DNA of 33,977 nt from Stercoripulliclostridium_A sp045535235 (GTDB lineage: Bacteria > Bacillota > Clostridia > Christensenellales > DTU072), in contig JAZSLG010000109.1 of the NCBI GenBank assembly GCA_045535235.1, forward strand, positions 1 to 33,977, written 5' to 3'. This document shows positions 1-7,033 of the stretch, piece after piece; position 1 is the stretch's first letter, and every line of letters starts with the position of its first letter. A model generated the notes under the pieces. It made no database searches and was not told the origin of the DNA. It saw nothing but the letters and a program-made list of their open reading frames with translations. Made by a program: the position numbers and the translations under genes.

Positions 1-1
1 T

Positions 2-126
2 AAAACGCGTTATTTTAGCGAACAACTTCACAAAACAAGAGCCTCCCTCGGTCGTTTACGAGTAGTAAAGTCCCGTCGGTAGGCTCTTTTGTTTTGCCTC
101 GTTCTTCATCTAAACTAACACGTTTT
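2..126. repeat. 125-nt structured repeat, unit 1
   Basis: This is an imperfect palindrome whose 17-nt ends (2-18 and 110-126) are near-perfect inverted copies of each other. Inside them CAAAACAA (31-38) pairs with TTGTTTTG (89-96), GAGCCT (39-44) with AGGCTC (81-86), and TTTAC (55-59) with GTAAA (65-69) around a GAGTA loop. A second unit of identical length follows after four A residues. Both ends and the loop are conserved between the two units. The element lies just downstream of the MATE gene, so it could be a terminator or RNA-processing element, or a small dispersed repeat. The family is not one I recognise. Confidence 0.75.
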
Positions 127-130
127 AAAA

Positions 131-255
131 AAAACACGTTATTTTAGCGCTATACTTCACTAAATAAAGAGTCCCTGCAGGGCGCAGTACGAATAGTACA
201 GCAACCCTTTGGGACTCTCTCTTTATCTCGTCTAGCATCTAAACTAACGCGTTTT
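131..255. repeat. 125-nt structured repeat, unit 2
   Basis: This second copy matches unit 1 in its ends (131-147 and 239-255), in length and in the GARTA apical loop (GAATA at 191-195). The internal stems have different bases that still pair: AGAGTCCC (168-175) with GGGACTCT (211-218), AGGG with CCCT just inside, and GTAC (187-190) with GTAC (196-199). Keeping the pairing while changing the sequence points to selection on structure rather than simple duplication. It could act as RNA or as a DNA cruciform; the sequence does not say which. Confidence 0.75.
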
Positions 256-374
256 TTAGAATTTTAACATTAGTGAGAGAAAATTAAACCTTTTCCTTGT
301 GAACGTAGCAACGCGTAGTGAAGCCGTTCCGCGCTCCGCGTTCCGCATTCCGCGTTTAACAACTAGCGCGTTTT
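246..374. repeat. Decayed third repeat unit containing a heptamer tandem repeat
   Basis: The right edge (361-374) matches the right end of units 1 and 2 with one change. The left edge (246-259) overlaps the end of unit 2 and resembles the left terminus. The spacing is again about 125 nt, but the interior does not show the conserved hairpin. Within it, 327-354 holds four heptamers of the form YTCCGCR in a row. It may be a degenerate unit with an unrelated insertion, or only a stray terminus. The tail of the gap (375-409) shows nothing I recognise. Confidence 0.4.
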
Positions 375-409
375 TAAGAGTCCCTACAATAACTATAGAC
401 CCAAATTCG

Positions 410-1795
410 CTATTTTGGCATATGTTTCAGCTCGAAAAAGAGCATTATTGACGCGGAAATGAAAGCAATAAAGTCAGATATGGGGGCGGCAAACATTACA
501 CCATCTACGCCCATAAATATGGGAAGAATTACTAGTAGGGGCAGTAGGAAAATAACTTGCTTTATTAGGGAAAGGATGGCACCTTTTACTGCCTTACCAA
601 TTGCTTGGAAAAAGGTGGTCGAGGCTATTTGTATGCCGTTTAGGAAAGTGAAGAATAGGAAGACGCGTAGATACTTGGTGCCAAAATCAAAGTATAGTTC
701 ACTACCTTCACCGAATAGCGAGATTAGTGGGCGTGGAGCAAACATAAATAGGGCGAACGCAAAAAGCGAGAATATGAACGATGATATTATCGCAAGCTTT
801 AAGGTATCGCGCACGCGCTTATAGTTTTGCGCCCCATAATTGTAGCCGAATATCGGTTGTGCTCCTTGTATTATGCCGATTACAACGGCAAGGAATATGA
901 GAGAAATTTTAGACGTTATGCCGGCAATTGCAATTGGGATATCGCTACCATAAATGGAGTCTGCACCATATTTTTTGAGCATGTTGTTGGACACGATTTG
1001 TATTACCATTGTGCTGATTTGGAATATAAAAGAGGATATTCCAACGCTTGCGATAATTTTGGCAATATTTAATTTTGGAATAAAGTCTTTTACTTTTACG
1101 CGAACGTTTCTAAACCAAATAAAGTATAGGGCGCACATAACGGCAGAAAGGATTTGGCTAATTAGAGTTGCCCAAGCGGCGCCTGCCATTCCCAAACCGC
1201 AAACGAATATAAATACAGGGTCAAGTATAGTGTTTAGTATGGCGCCTGTTAGTACGGAAAGCATGCTGTAAATAGGCGAGCCGTCTGCTCTAATGATTGG
1301 GTTAAATCCCGTTGAGAAAAGTAAGAATGGGATACCAAAAGAGGTGATTCTAGTGTACTCAACGGCATAATCTATGGTTAGTTCGGTTGCTCCAAAAAGG
1401 TACAATAAGTCTTTTAGGAATATGTTAGTTACGGTCATTATTACTAGTCCGCTAATAACGAGTAACGTGACTGCTGTTCCTACTATCATTTTTGCTTTTT
1501 CGGGATTTTTTCTACCAATTTCCAGGTTGAAGTTGGCAGAAGCACCTAGTCCTACCATTAGTCCTATCGCCATACAAATGGTGGTAAGGGGGAATGCTAC
1601 CGATGTAGCGGCGTTGCCTAGGTATCCAACACCGTGCCCAATGAAGATTTGGTCAACAATGTTGTAAAGTGAGTTGACTAGGTTTGCAATAATGGCAGGT
1701 ATTGCTAGGGAAAGGAGTAGTTTGGGTATTGACTTTGTACCCATGGGGCTTTCTTTAATTTCTATTTTTTCTTGTACTAAAACTTCTTCGCTCAT
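410..1795 (-). CDS. MATE family efflux transporter
   Basis: This 461-residue integral membrane protein is the normal length for the multidrug and toxic compound extrusion family, which exports cationic or organic compounds in exchange for Na+ or H+. It has a short polar N-terminus and then about twelve hydrophobic helices arranged as two MatE halves (roughly residues 25-185 and 250-415). Family-like features are the early IPAIIANLVNSLYNIVDQIF segment and the GIIQGAQPIFGYNYGAQNY stretch at the start of the second half. The substrate cannot be predicted. It is transcribed away from metF, and its likely promoter is at 1837-1865. No classical terminator follows it; the 125-nt repeats lie downstream and may serve that role. 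Confidence 0.93.
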   Translation of the reverse strand: MSEEVLVQEKIEIKESPMGTKSIPKLLLSLAIPAIIANLVNSLYNIVDQIFIGHGVGYLGNAATSVAFPLTTICMAIGLMVGLGASANFNLEIGRKNPEKAKMIVGTAVTLLVISGLVIMTVTNIFLKDLLYLFGATELTIDYAVEYTRITSFGIPFLLFSTGFNPIIRADGSPIYSMLSVLTGAILNTILDPVFIFVCGLGMAGAAWATLISQILSAVMCALYFIWFRNVRVKVKDFIPKLNIAKIIASVGISSFIFQISTMVIQIVSNNMLKKYGADSIYGSDIPIAIAGITSKISLIFLAVVIGIIQGAQPIFGYNYGAQNYKRVRDTLKLAIISSFIFSLFAFALFMFAPRPLISLFGEGSELYFDFGTKYLRVFLFFTFLNGIQIASTTFFQAIGKAVKGAILSLIKQVIFLLPLLVILPIFMGVDGVMFAAPISDFIAFISASIMLFFELKHMPK

Positions 1796-1836
1796 ATTCT
1801 TCTCTTTCGTTTTTATCCAAAGTATTTTAGCATAGG

Positions 1837-1865
1837 ATTATCATAAACTCAAACGATATTGTCAA
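1837..1865 (-). promoter_or_regulatory. Promoter of the MATE gene
   Basis: On the minus strand, TTGACA (1865-1860) and GATAAT (1842-1837) are separated by exactly 17 bp. Transcription would start about 35 bp upstream of the MATE start codon. This is a sigma-A type match read directly from the sequence. Confidence 0.7.
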
Positions 1866-1870
1866 GTTTT

Positions 1871-1886
1871 AAGTATTGAAATACTT
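1871..1886. promoter_or_regulatory. Palindrome between divergent promoters, candidate operator
   Basis: AAGTATT-GA-AATACTT is a perfect 7-bp inverted repeat with a 2-bp centre. It lies between the -35 boxes of the divergent MATE and metF promoters, six bp from the former and 18 bp from the latter. That placement suits a dimeric repressor or activator, but no cognate regulator is visible in the window. Confidence 0.45.
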
Positions 1887-1904
1887 AATTTATTAAAATG
1901 CCTA

Positions 1905-1933
1905 TTGATTATGACTTTAAGTAATGATATAAT
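1905..1933 (+). promoter_or_regulatory. Promoter of the metF-metH operon
   Basis: TTGATT (1905-1910), 17 bp, then TATAAT (1928-1933). The predicted start near 1940 leaves only about 15 nt of leader before the metF ATG at 1955, with GGAAGG (1943-1948) as the ribosome binding site. The leader is too short for a riboswitch, so control would be at initiation. Confidence 0.75.
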
Positions 1934-1954
1934 GAAAAAAATGGAAGGCGTAAT

Positions 1955-2830
1955 ATGAAAATAATAGATTTATTAACGGAAGACAAGCTAACTATTTCAT
2001 TTGAAGTATTTCCCCCAAAGACGGAAAGTTCTTTTGAGTCGGTTAAATTTGCAACTGAGGAAATAGCCTCTCTCAAACCGGCTTTTATGAGTGTAACTTA
2101 CGGCGCAGGTGGTGGAACTAGTAAGTATACTCTCGATATTGCAAAAGATATTAAACATAACTTTGGCGTACCATCGTTAGCTCATCTTACTTGCGTATCT
2201 TCATCAAAGGCTACGGTAAGCGAACGCATAAAGGAAATAAAAGAGGCGGGTATTACTAATATCATGGCTCTCAGAGGGGATATCCCAAAGGAATTGGAAA
2301 ACGCTGATCGTACTAACTGGGACTATCACTATGCCATTGACCTTATTAGAGAAATAAAAGAAAGTGGCGGTAACTTTTGTATTGGTGGTGCTTGTTATCC
2401 CGAAGTGCATCCCGAAAGCCGTTCGCAAAAGGAAGACGTTCGATTTTTGAAGGAAAAGGTGGATGCCGGTTGTGACTTCCTCACAACTCAAATGTTTTTT
2501 GATAACAATATTTTGTACAACTTTTTGTATAAGATTAGGGAAGCCGGAATAGATGCTCCAGTCATGCCTGGCATTATGCCCATTACCAACGCTAAACAAG
2601 TAGAGAGAGCAATTAACCTTTCCGGTTCTTTTATGCCCACTCGCTTTAAGTCGCTCGTTGATAAGTTCGGCACCAATCCCAAAGCTATGATGCAAGCCGG
2701 TATCGCATATGCGACCGACCAAATAATAGATTTGTTTGCAAACGGTATAAAGAACGTTCACGTTTACTCTATGAATAAGCCCGAAGTTGCAAGAAAAATC
2801 ATGGAAAACCTAAAGGACATATTAGGTTAG
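1955..2830 (+). CDS. metF: Methylenetetrahydrofolate reductase
   Basis: MetF reduces 5,10-methylene-THF to 5-methyl-THF using FAD and NAD(P)H, supplying the methyl donor for methionine synthase. The 291-residue protein covers the usual bacterial TIM-barrel length. Visible family motifs are SFEVFPPKT near the N-terminus, with Glu17 at the position of the catalytic Glu28 of the E. coli enzyme, then SVTYGAGGGTS and MALRGDIP. The C-terminal half carries FLTTQMFFDN and MPGIMPI, which are typical of the family. It is the first gene of an operon; the next start codon lies one base after its stop. The promoter at 1905-1933 gives a very short leader. Nothing is missing from the active site as far as I can see. 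Confidence 0.96.
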   Translation: MKIIDLLTEDKLTISFEVFPPKTESSFESVKFATEEIASLKPAFMSVTYGAGGGTSKYTLDIAKDIKHNFGVPSLAHLTCVSSSKATVSERIKEIKEAGITNIMALRGDIPKELENADRTNWDYHYAIDLIREIKESGGNFCIGGACYPEVHPESRSQKEDVRFLKEKVDAGCDFLTTQMFFDNNILYNFLYKIREAGIDAPVMPGIMPITNAKQVERAINLSGSFMPTRFKSLVDKFGTNPKAMMQAGIAYATDQIIDLFANGIKNVHVYSMNKPEVARKIMENLKDILG

Positions 2831-2831
2831 T

Positions 2832-3497
2832 ATGGCTATTTCCTTGTTAAAAAGCTTTCCTGCCCCGCCTGTTGACGTATCTGAAATATTGCGCTACGCT
2901 TGTTTGAGGGTAAACTCTCCTAAGCAACAACGTATGATTGAAGAATGTATAAAAGAGGCGGAACCGCATTTGAGTTACAAAGTATGCTACACTTTCGTCA
3001 AATGCTCCGTTGATGGTAACGAGGTAACGTTAGATGATGAAAAAATAGTATCTGACGCCCTTTCTAAAAATCTGTGTGAATGCGATGAGGCAGTCATGTT
3101 TTCTTGTACCGTTGGTATTGGTATCGATAGATTGATAGAGAAAAATAAAAGTTTATCATTGTTAAAAACCATGCTTATGCACGCCGTGGGCGTGGAAAGG
3201 GTGGAAGGTTTGGCAAATGCATTTTGTGATTTCTTGGAAGAAGAAGTTGCTAAAAAAGGCAAAAGCATTAAGCCTCGTTTTAGCCCGGGATATGGTGACT
3301 TCAAGCTGGAGAACCAAAGATTATTCTTTGAAAAATTGGAAAGCACCAAGCTTTTAGGTTTAACGTTAAGCGAAAGTAAGATTATGTCACCCTCAAAATC
3401 GGTTACGGCAATAGTTGGTATAACGGATAAGAATAATAAAAAGAAAAAAGTAACCTGTCAAGATTGTCTAAAAGACAATTGTAAATATAGGAGATAA
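2832..3497 (+). CDS. Stand-alone methionine synthase reactivation-domain protein
   Basis: This 221-residue protein resembles the C-terminal S-adenosylmethionine-binding activation domain of MetH, which is fused to the enzyme in E. coli. The diagnostic motif RFSPGYGDF starts at Arg149, and an earlier MFSCTVGIGIDRLI stretch also fits the family. It should bind SAM and allow reductive methylation of oxidised cob(II)alamin on MetH. The adjacent MetH lacks this domain, so the two are probably partners acting in trans. The gene sits one base after metF and one base before metH, which implies translational coupling. The Cys-rich tail (CQDCLKDNC) is a distinct feature whose role, possibly metal binding, I cannot establish. 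Confidence 0.9.
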   Translation: MAISLLKSFPAPPVDVSEILRYACLRVNSPKQQRMIEECIKEAEPHLSYKVCYTFVKCSVDGNEVTLDDEKIVSDALSKNLCECDEAVMFSCTVGIGIDRLIEKNKSLSLLKTMLMHAVGVERVEGLANAFCDFLEEEVAKKGKSIKPRFSPGYGDFKLENQRLFFEKLESTKLLGLTLSESKIMSPSKSVTAIVGITDKNNKKKKVTCQDCLKDNCKYRR

Positions 3498-3498
3498 A

Positions 3499-5898
3499 AT
3501 GGATTTACGTAGTTATCTAAAAAATAATATAGTGTATCTTGATGGTGGCATGGGTACTCTTTTGCATTCGCGCGGTCTAAAAGCGGGCGAACTTCCCGAA
3601 AGATGGAACGTGACTCACCCCGAAATTATTACCGAAATCCACAAAGCATATTACGACGCGGGTAGTAACGTCGTGTCTACTAATACGTTTGGCGCTAATT
3701 TATTAAAATTTGACGAAATCGAGTTGGAAACCATAATAAAAAGCGCAGTCGAGAACGCTAAGAGAGCAAGAGAGGAGAGCAAAACTTCTCACCCCAAATG
3801 GATTGCGCTTGATATTGGGCCTACCGGCAAAATGCTTGCCCCTTACGGCGATTTAGCCTTTGAAAAGGCAATAGAGATATATAAAAAGACCGTTCAAATT
3901 GGAGTAAAGTACGGAGTAGACCTCGTGATAATCGAAACTATGAACGACGCCTATGAAACCAAATCCGCCCTTCTTGCTGTAAAGGAGAGTACGGATTTAC
4001 CCGTCTTCGTATCTAACGCGTATGGTGAGAACGGCACATTAATGACCGGAGCTAGTCCGCTAAGTATGGTAGCACTCCTAGAGGGAATGGGGGCCGATGC
4101 AATTGGCGTTAACTGTTCGTTTGGTCCCAAATCACTTGCACCAATTTGTAGGGAGTATCTAAAATATGCTAGTATTCCAGTTCTGTTAAAACCCAATGCA
4201 GGGCTACCTAAAGTGATAAAAGGGGAAACCAAATACGATATTCTACCCGATGAATTTGCTTTGGAGTGTAAAGCGCTTTTGGAGGAAGGAGTACGAGTAG
4301 TAGGCGGGTGTTGCGGTACTACACAGGATTATATAAAAGCACTCACGAGCGTGACTAAAGGGTTAAAAGCCGTGGAAATAACTAAAAAAGATAATACCCT
4401 TGTTTCTTCCTACGCTAAGGCGGTGGAAATAGGGGGAAGTCGTGTGACGTTAATTGGGGAAAGGATTAATCCTACCGGTAAAAAAATATTCCGTGAAGCA
4501 CTCAAAAAGGGCGACCTGGATTACGTCCTTAAAGAGGGCGTTGCCCAAGAAGAAAGGGGTATGCACGTGCTTGACGTTAACGTTGGTATACCCGAAATTG
4601 ATGAAAAAAGTGTGCTTACCGAGGTCGTGCGTAAGCTACAAGCGGTTATTCCGTTGCCTTTGCAAATAGATACTTCCAACCCCGAAGCGATGGAGAGCGC
4701 GCTTAGGGTATATGATGGTAAGGCGCTAATAAACTCGGTAAACGGTAAGGAAGAGAGCATGACCGCTGTTTTCCCACTTGTAAAAAAATACGGTGGAGTG
4801 GTAGTTGCGTTAACCCTTGACGAAAACGGTATTCCCAATAAAGCCGAGGATAGGGTGAAGATAGCTAATAAAATCATAGAGCGTGCCAAAGAGTACGGAA
4901 TAGATAAGAAAGATATTATTGTAGACCCTCTTGCTTTGACAATCAGTGCAGATAAGAGTGCCGGCAAAGAAACTCTAAAGGCAGTGGAACTTCTTAGCAA
5001 AATGGGAATAAAGACTTTACTTGGAGTGTCAAACGTTTCTTTTGGACTGCCAATGCGAGATTACGTTAACGCTTCTTTCCTAACTCTTGCAATGAGCAAA
5101 GGCTTATCTAGTGCGATAATCAATCCAAATTCTTGCGAGATTATGAAAGCTTACTACGTTTTTAATGCTTTAATGGGTAAAGACGATAATTTCCAAGAAT
5201 ATATATCTTTCGTGCAAAATTTGAACGTAGAGAACGTTCCGTTAAGTTCAAACGAAAACGTAGCAGTTACGGATATTAGTGGGGATACGCCGTTAAAGCA
5301 CGTCATTATAAAGGGGCTTAAAGATAGTGCTTGTGAGATAGTAGAAGGGTTACTAAAGGAAAAAGCACCGCTAGAAATAATTAACGGAGAGATAATACCC
5401 GCTTTGGACGTGGTGGGTAGCGCCTATGAAAAGGGTAAAATATATCTACCCGGATTATTACTTAGTGCCGATACTAGTAAAGCCGTTTTTGAAATAATCA
5501 AAAGAACGGTACCGCAAAGTGAGGCAAACAAGGGTGTTTTCGTTATAGCTACTGTAAAGGGTGACATTCACGATATTGGAAAGAATATCGTTAAGTTACT
5601 ACTAGAAAACTACGGCTTTAACGTGGTCGATTTGGGAAAAGACGTTGCTCCGGAAAAAGTTGTAGAAGCAGTAAAGGAATATAACGCTCCTCTTTGTGGG
5701 CTTAGCGCTCTTATGACTACAACCGTGCCTGCTATGGAAGAAACCATAAAACAGTTGCGCAAGGAAGCACCTTGGTGTAAGATTTGCGTGGGTGGTGCAG
5801 TCATGACCGAGGAATACGCACTAAAAATAGGTGCGGATAGATATTGTAAAGATGGGATGGAAACGGTTAGATACGCCGAAGAAGTCACAAAAAAATAA
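3499..5898 (+). CDS. metH: Cobalamin-dependent methionine synthase without activation domain
   Basis: MetH transfers a methyl group from methyl-THF via cobalamin to homocysteine. At 799 residues it is shorter than the roughly 1200-residue E. coli form because the reactivation domain is absent. Order of domains: homocysteine-binding barrel (about 1-295) with zinc ligands Cys206 (GVNCSFGP) and the Cys pair in VGGCCGT near 270; pterin-binding barrel (about 310-560, starting GERINPTGKK at 320); cobalamin cap (about 590-670); and B12-binding Rossmann domain with DIHDIGKN, where His691 is the cobalt ligand. The ribosome binding site GGAG lies inside the end of the preceding gene. This split form is common in Firmicutes. 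The downstream B12 riboswitch unit fits its cofactor need. Confidence 0.96.
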   Translation: MDLRSYLKNNIVYLDGGMGTLLHSRGLKAGELPERWNVTHPEIITEIHKAYYDAGSNVVSTNTFGANLLKFDEIELETIIKSAVENAKRAREESKTSHPKWIALDIGPTGKMLAPYGDLAFEKAIEIYKKTVQIGVKYGVDLVIIETMNDAYETKSALLAVKESTDLPVFVSNAYGENGTLMTGASPLSMVALLEGMGADAIGVNCSFGPKSLAPICREYLKYASIPVLLKPNAGLPKVIKGETKYDILPDEFALECKALLEEGVRVVGGCCGTTQDYIKALTSVTKGLKAVEITKKDNTLVSSYAKAVEIGGSRVTLIGERINPTGKKIFREALKKGDLDYVLKEGVAQEERGMHVLDVNVGIPEIDEKSVLTEVVRKLQAVIPLPLQIDTSNPEAMESALRVYDGKALINSVNGKEESMTAVFPLVKKYGGVVVALTLDENGIPNKAEDRVKIANKIIERAKEYGIDKKDIIVDPLALTISADKSAGKETLKAVELLSKMGIKTLLGVSNVSFGLPMRDYVNASFLTLAMSKGLSSAIINPNSCEIMKAYYVFNALMGKDDNFQEYISFVQNLNVENVPLSSNENVAVTDISGDTPLKHVIIKGLKDSACEIVEGLLKEKAPLEIINGEIIPALDVVGSAYEKGKIYLPGLLLSADTSKAVFEIIKRTVPQSEANKGVFVIATVKGDIHDIGKNIVKLLLENYGFNVVDLGKDVAPEKVVEAVKEYNAPLCGLSALMTTTVPAMEETIKQLRKEAPWCKICVGGAVMTEEYALKIGADRYCKDGMETVRYAEEVTKK

Positions 5899-5904
5899 CA
5901 ACTT

Positions 5905-6034
5905 AATATGGGTGCGAGTTGTCTAGTCGATAGACAGAGAGTGGGGGAAGCGCGTTGCAATTACGCCACAACGTTCATTACGGTATAGTCCGATAACCTA
6001 CCCGCCCTAACGTGCGAAATATCTTGGTTACGAG
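5905..6034 (+). ncRNA. Cobalamin riboswitch
   Basis: The leader of the next gene shows the conserved order of a cobalamin aptamer: GGTGC near the 5' side (5911-5915), a P2-like hairpin TGTCTA/TAGACA (5920-5935), GGGAA (5945-5949), GCCAC (5965-5969) and the 3' signature AGTCCGATAACCTACC (5987-6002), which matches the family pattern AGTCnGgAnACCtgCC. The pairing regions are compact and the exact subclass is unclear. A Rho-independent hairpin follows immediately. The expected behaviour is transcription termination when B12 is plentiful. The gene pair it controls looks like B12 uptake, which supports the call. Confidence 0.75.
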
Positions 6035-6035
6035 G

Positions 6036-6067
6036 AAAAAGCGCAGAGTAGGAATACTCTCTTTTTT
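6036..6067 (+). terminator. Riboswitch-associated intrinsic terminator
   Basis: AGAGTA (6045-6050) and TACTCT (6055-6060) form a stem with a GGAA tetraloop, extended by AAAAAG (6036-6041) pairing with the CTTTTTT run (6061-6067). The hairpin lies between the aptamer and the DUF4430 gene. It would be the expression platform and would also end metH operon transcripts. Confidence 0.75.
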
Positions 6068-6108
6068 GCGTGCCTTAGGTGCGCAAATTTTATTTTATAG
6101 GAGGTAGT

Positions 6109-6504
6109 ATGAAAACTTTACCCAAAATACTTTTAGTAGTACTTGCAGTAGTAATGGTTTTTGGATTGTTTGCTTGCAACAAAAATGCAGACGAAGTCGT
6201 TATTAAAGTAGATAGCGCTTATGAAATGGAAGCGGACGATACCCTTGAAGACTACATGGACTATTTGGAGGACAAAGGAAAACTCGATTACGAGGAAGAG
6301 GACGGAATGATAATTTCCATTAACGGCAAGAAAAATACGCTTAACTCGTATTGGATGATTTACACTTCCGATGAAAACTATTCCAATTCCCAATGGGGTA
6401 CTTACGAGTACAAAGGCAAAACGCTCGGCTCGGCAACTCTTGGCGCAACGGCGCTACCATTAAACAAATACGCAACTTACGTGTTAGTATATCAAACTTT
6501 CTAA
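6109..6504 (+). CDS. DUF4430 lipoprotein, probable B12-binding uptake component
   Basis: This 131-residue protein starts with a lipoprotein signal: two lysines, a hydrophobic core and a lipobox FGLFAC with Cys23 as the predicted lipidation site. The mature part resembles the DUF4430 fold related to the C-terminal beta domain of transcobalamin and intrinsic factor, including the segment IISINGKKNTLNSYWMIYTS. The chosen ATG at 6109 has an AGGAGG site at 6099-6104; an upstream GTG at 6079 would put 10 extra residues before the signal peptide and lacks such a site. It sits under a cobalamin riboswitch and next to an ECF S component, so capture of cobalamin or a precursor at the cell surface is the likely role. 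Direct substrate evidence is absent. Confidence 0.85.
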   Translation: MKTLPKILLVVLAVVMVFGLFACNKNADEVVIKVDSAYEMEADDTLEDYMDYLEDKGKLDYEEEDGMIISINGKKNTLNSYWMIYTSDENYSNSQWGTYEYKGKTLGSATLGATALPLNKYATYVLVYQTF

Positions 6505-6505
6505 A

Positions 6506-7033
6506 ATGCATATTAAGAAGACCAAAGATATAGCAATAATGGGCGTATATACCGCGCTACTTATAGGCGGACAAGTCGCTTTGTCCGCCGTTTCCGGCGT
6601 GGAAGTCGTTACTATATTACTACTTGGTTTCGCTTATTATTTTGGCGTAAAAAAAGGCGCTATCGTTGCAAACGCCTTTTCCCTTTTGCGTTGTTTGGTT
6701 TTTGGATTTTTCCCAAACGTTTTAATTTTATATCTAGTTTATTATAATCTGTTTGTTTTTGTGATAGGCGGTTTAGGTAAACTGTTTAATAGGGAAACAG
6801 TCCCCCAAAAGCACGTTATAGTGATTATAGTGTCGCTATTTTTAGCTTTTACGTTTACTGCTTTAGACAACCTTATCACGCCTCTTTACTATGGACTTAA
6901 TAAAGAGGAGTGGCTAGGGTACGTGGTGACCTCAACGTATGCACTCGTACCACAATTAATATGTACGCTTATTACGGTTTCCCTTCTTTTTAGACCGCTT
7001 GTTAAAGTGCTTTCACGAGTGGTAAAAGCTTAA
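6506..7033 (+). CDS. ECF transporter S component, probably for cobalamin
   Basis: This 175-residue hydrophobic protein has about five or six membrane segments and the overall look of an energy-coupling factor substrate-binding (S) subunit: N-terminal KTKDIAIMGVYTALLIGGQ, a glycine-rich turn, then VKKGAIVANAFSLLRCLVFG. S components bind the vitamin and dock on a shared EcfA1-EcfA2-EcfT module encoded elsewhere. The start codon follows the DUF4430 stop by one base, so the pair is co-expressed. The riboswitch upstream points to cobalamin or a corrinoid precursor, though sequence alone cannot separate these. Its stop codon overlaps the stop of the opposing Spo0A-like gene. Confidence 0.85.
   Translation: MHIKKTKDIAIMGVYTALLIGGQVALSAVSGVEVVTILLLGFAYYFGVKKGAIVANAFSLLRCLVFGFFPNVLILYLVYYNLFVFVIGGLGKLFNRETVPQKHVIVIIVSLFLAFTFTALDNLITPLYYGLNKEEWLGYVVTSTYALVPQLICTLITVSLLFRPLVKVLSRVVKA

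Noticed and set aside
6079..6109. GTG start extending the DUF4430 lipoprotein by 10 residues
   Set aside because: The AGGAGG site and lipoprotein signal both fit the ATG at 6109.
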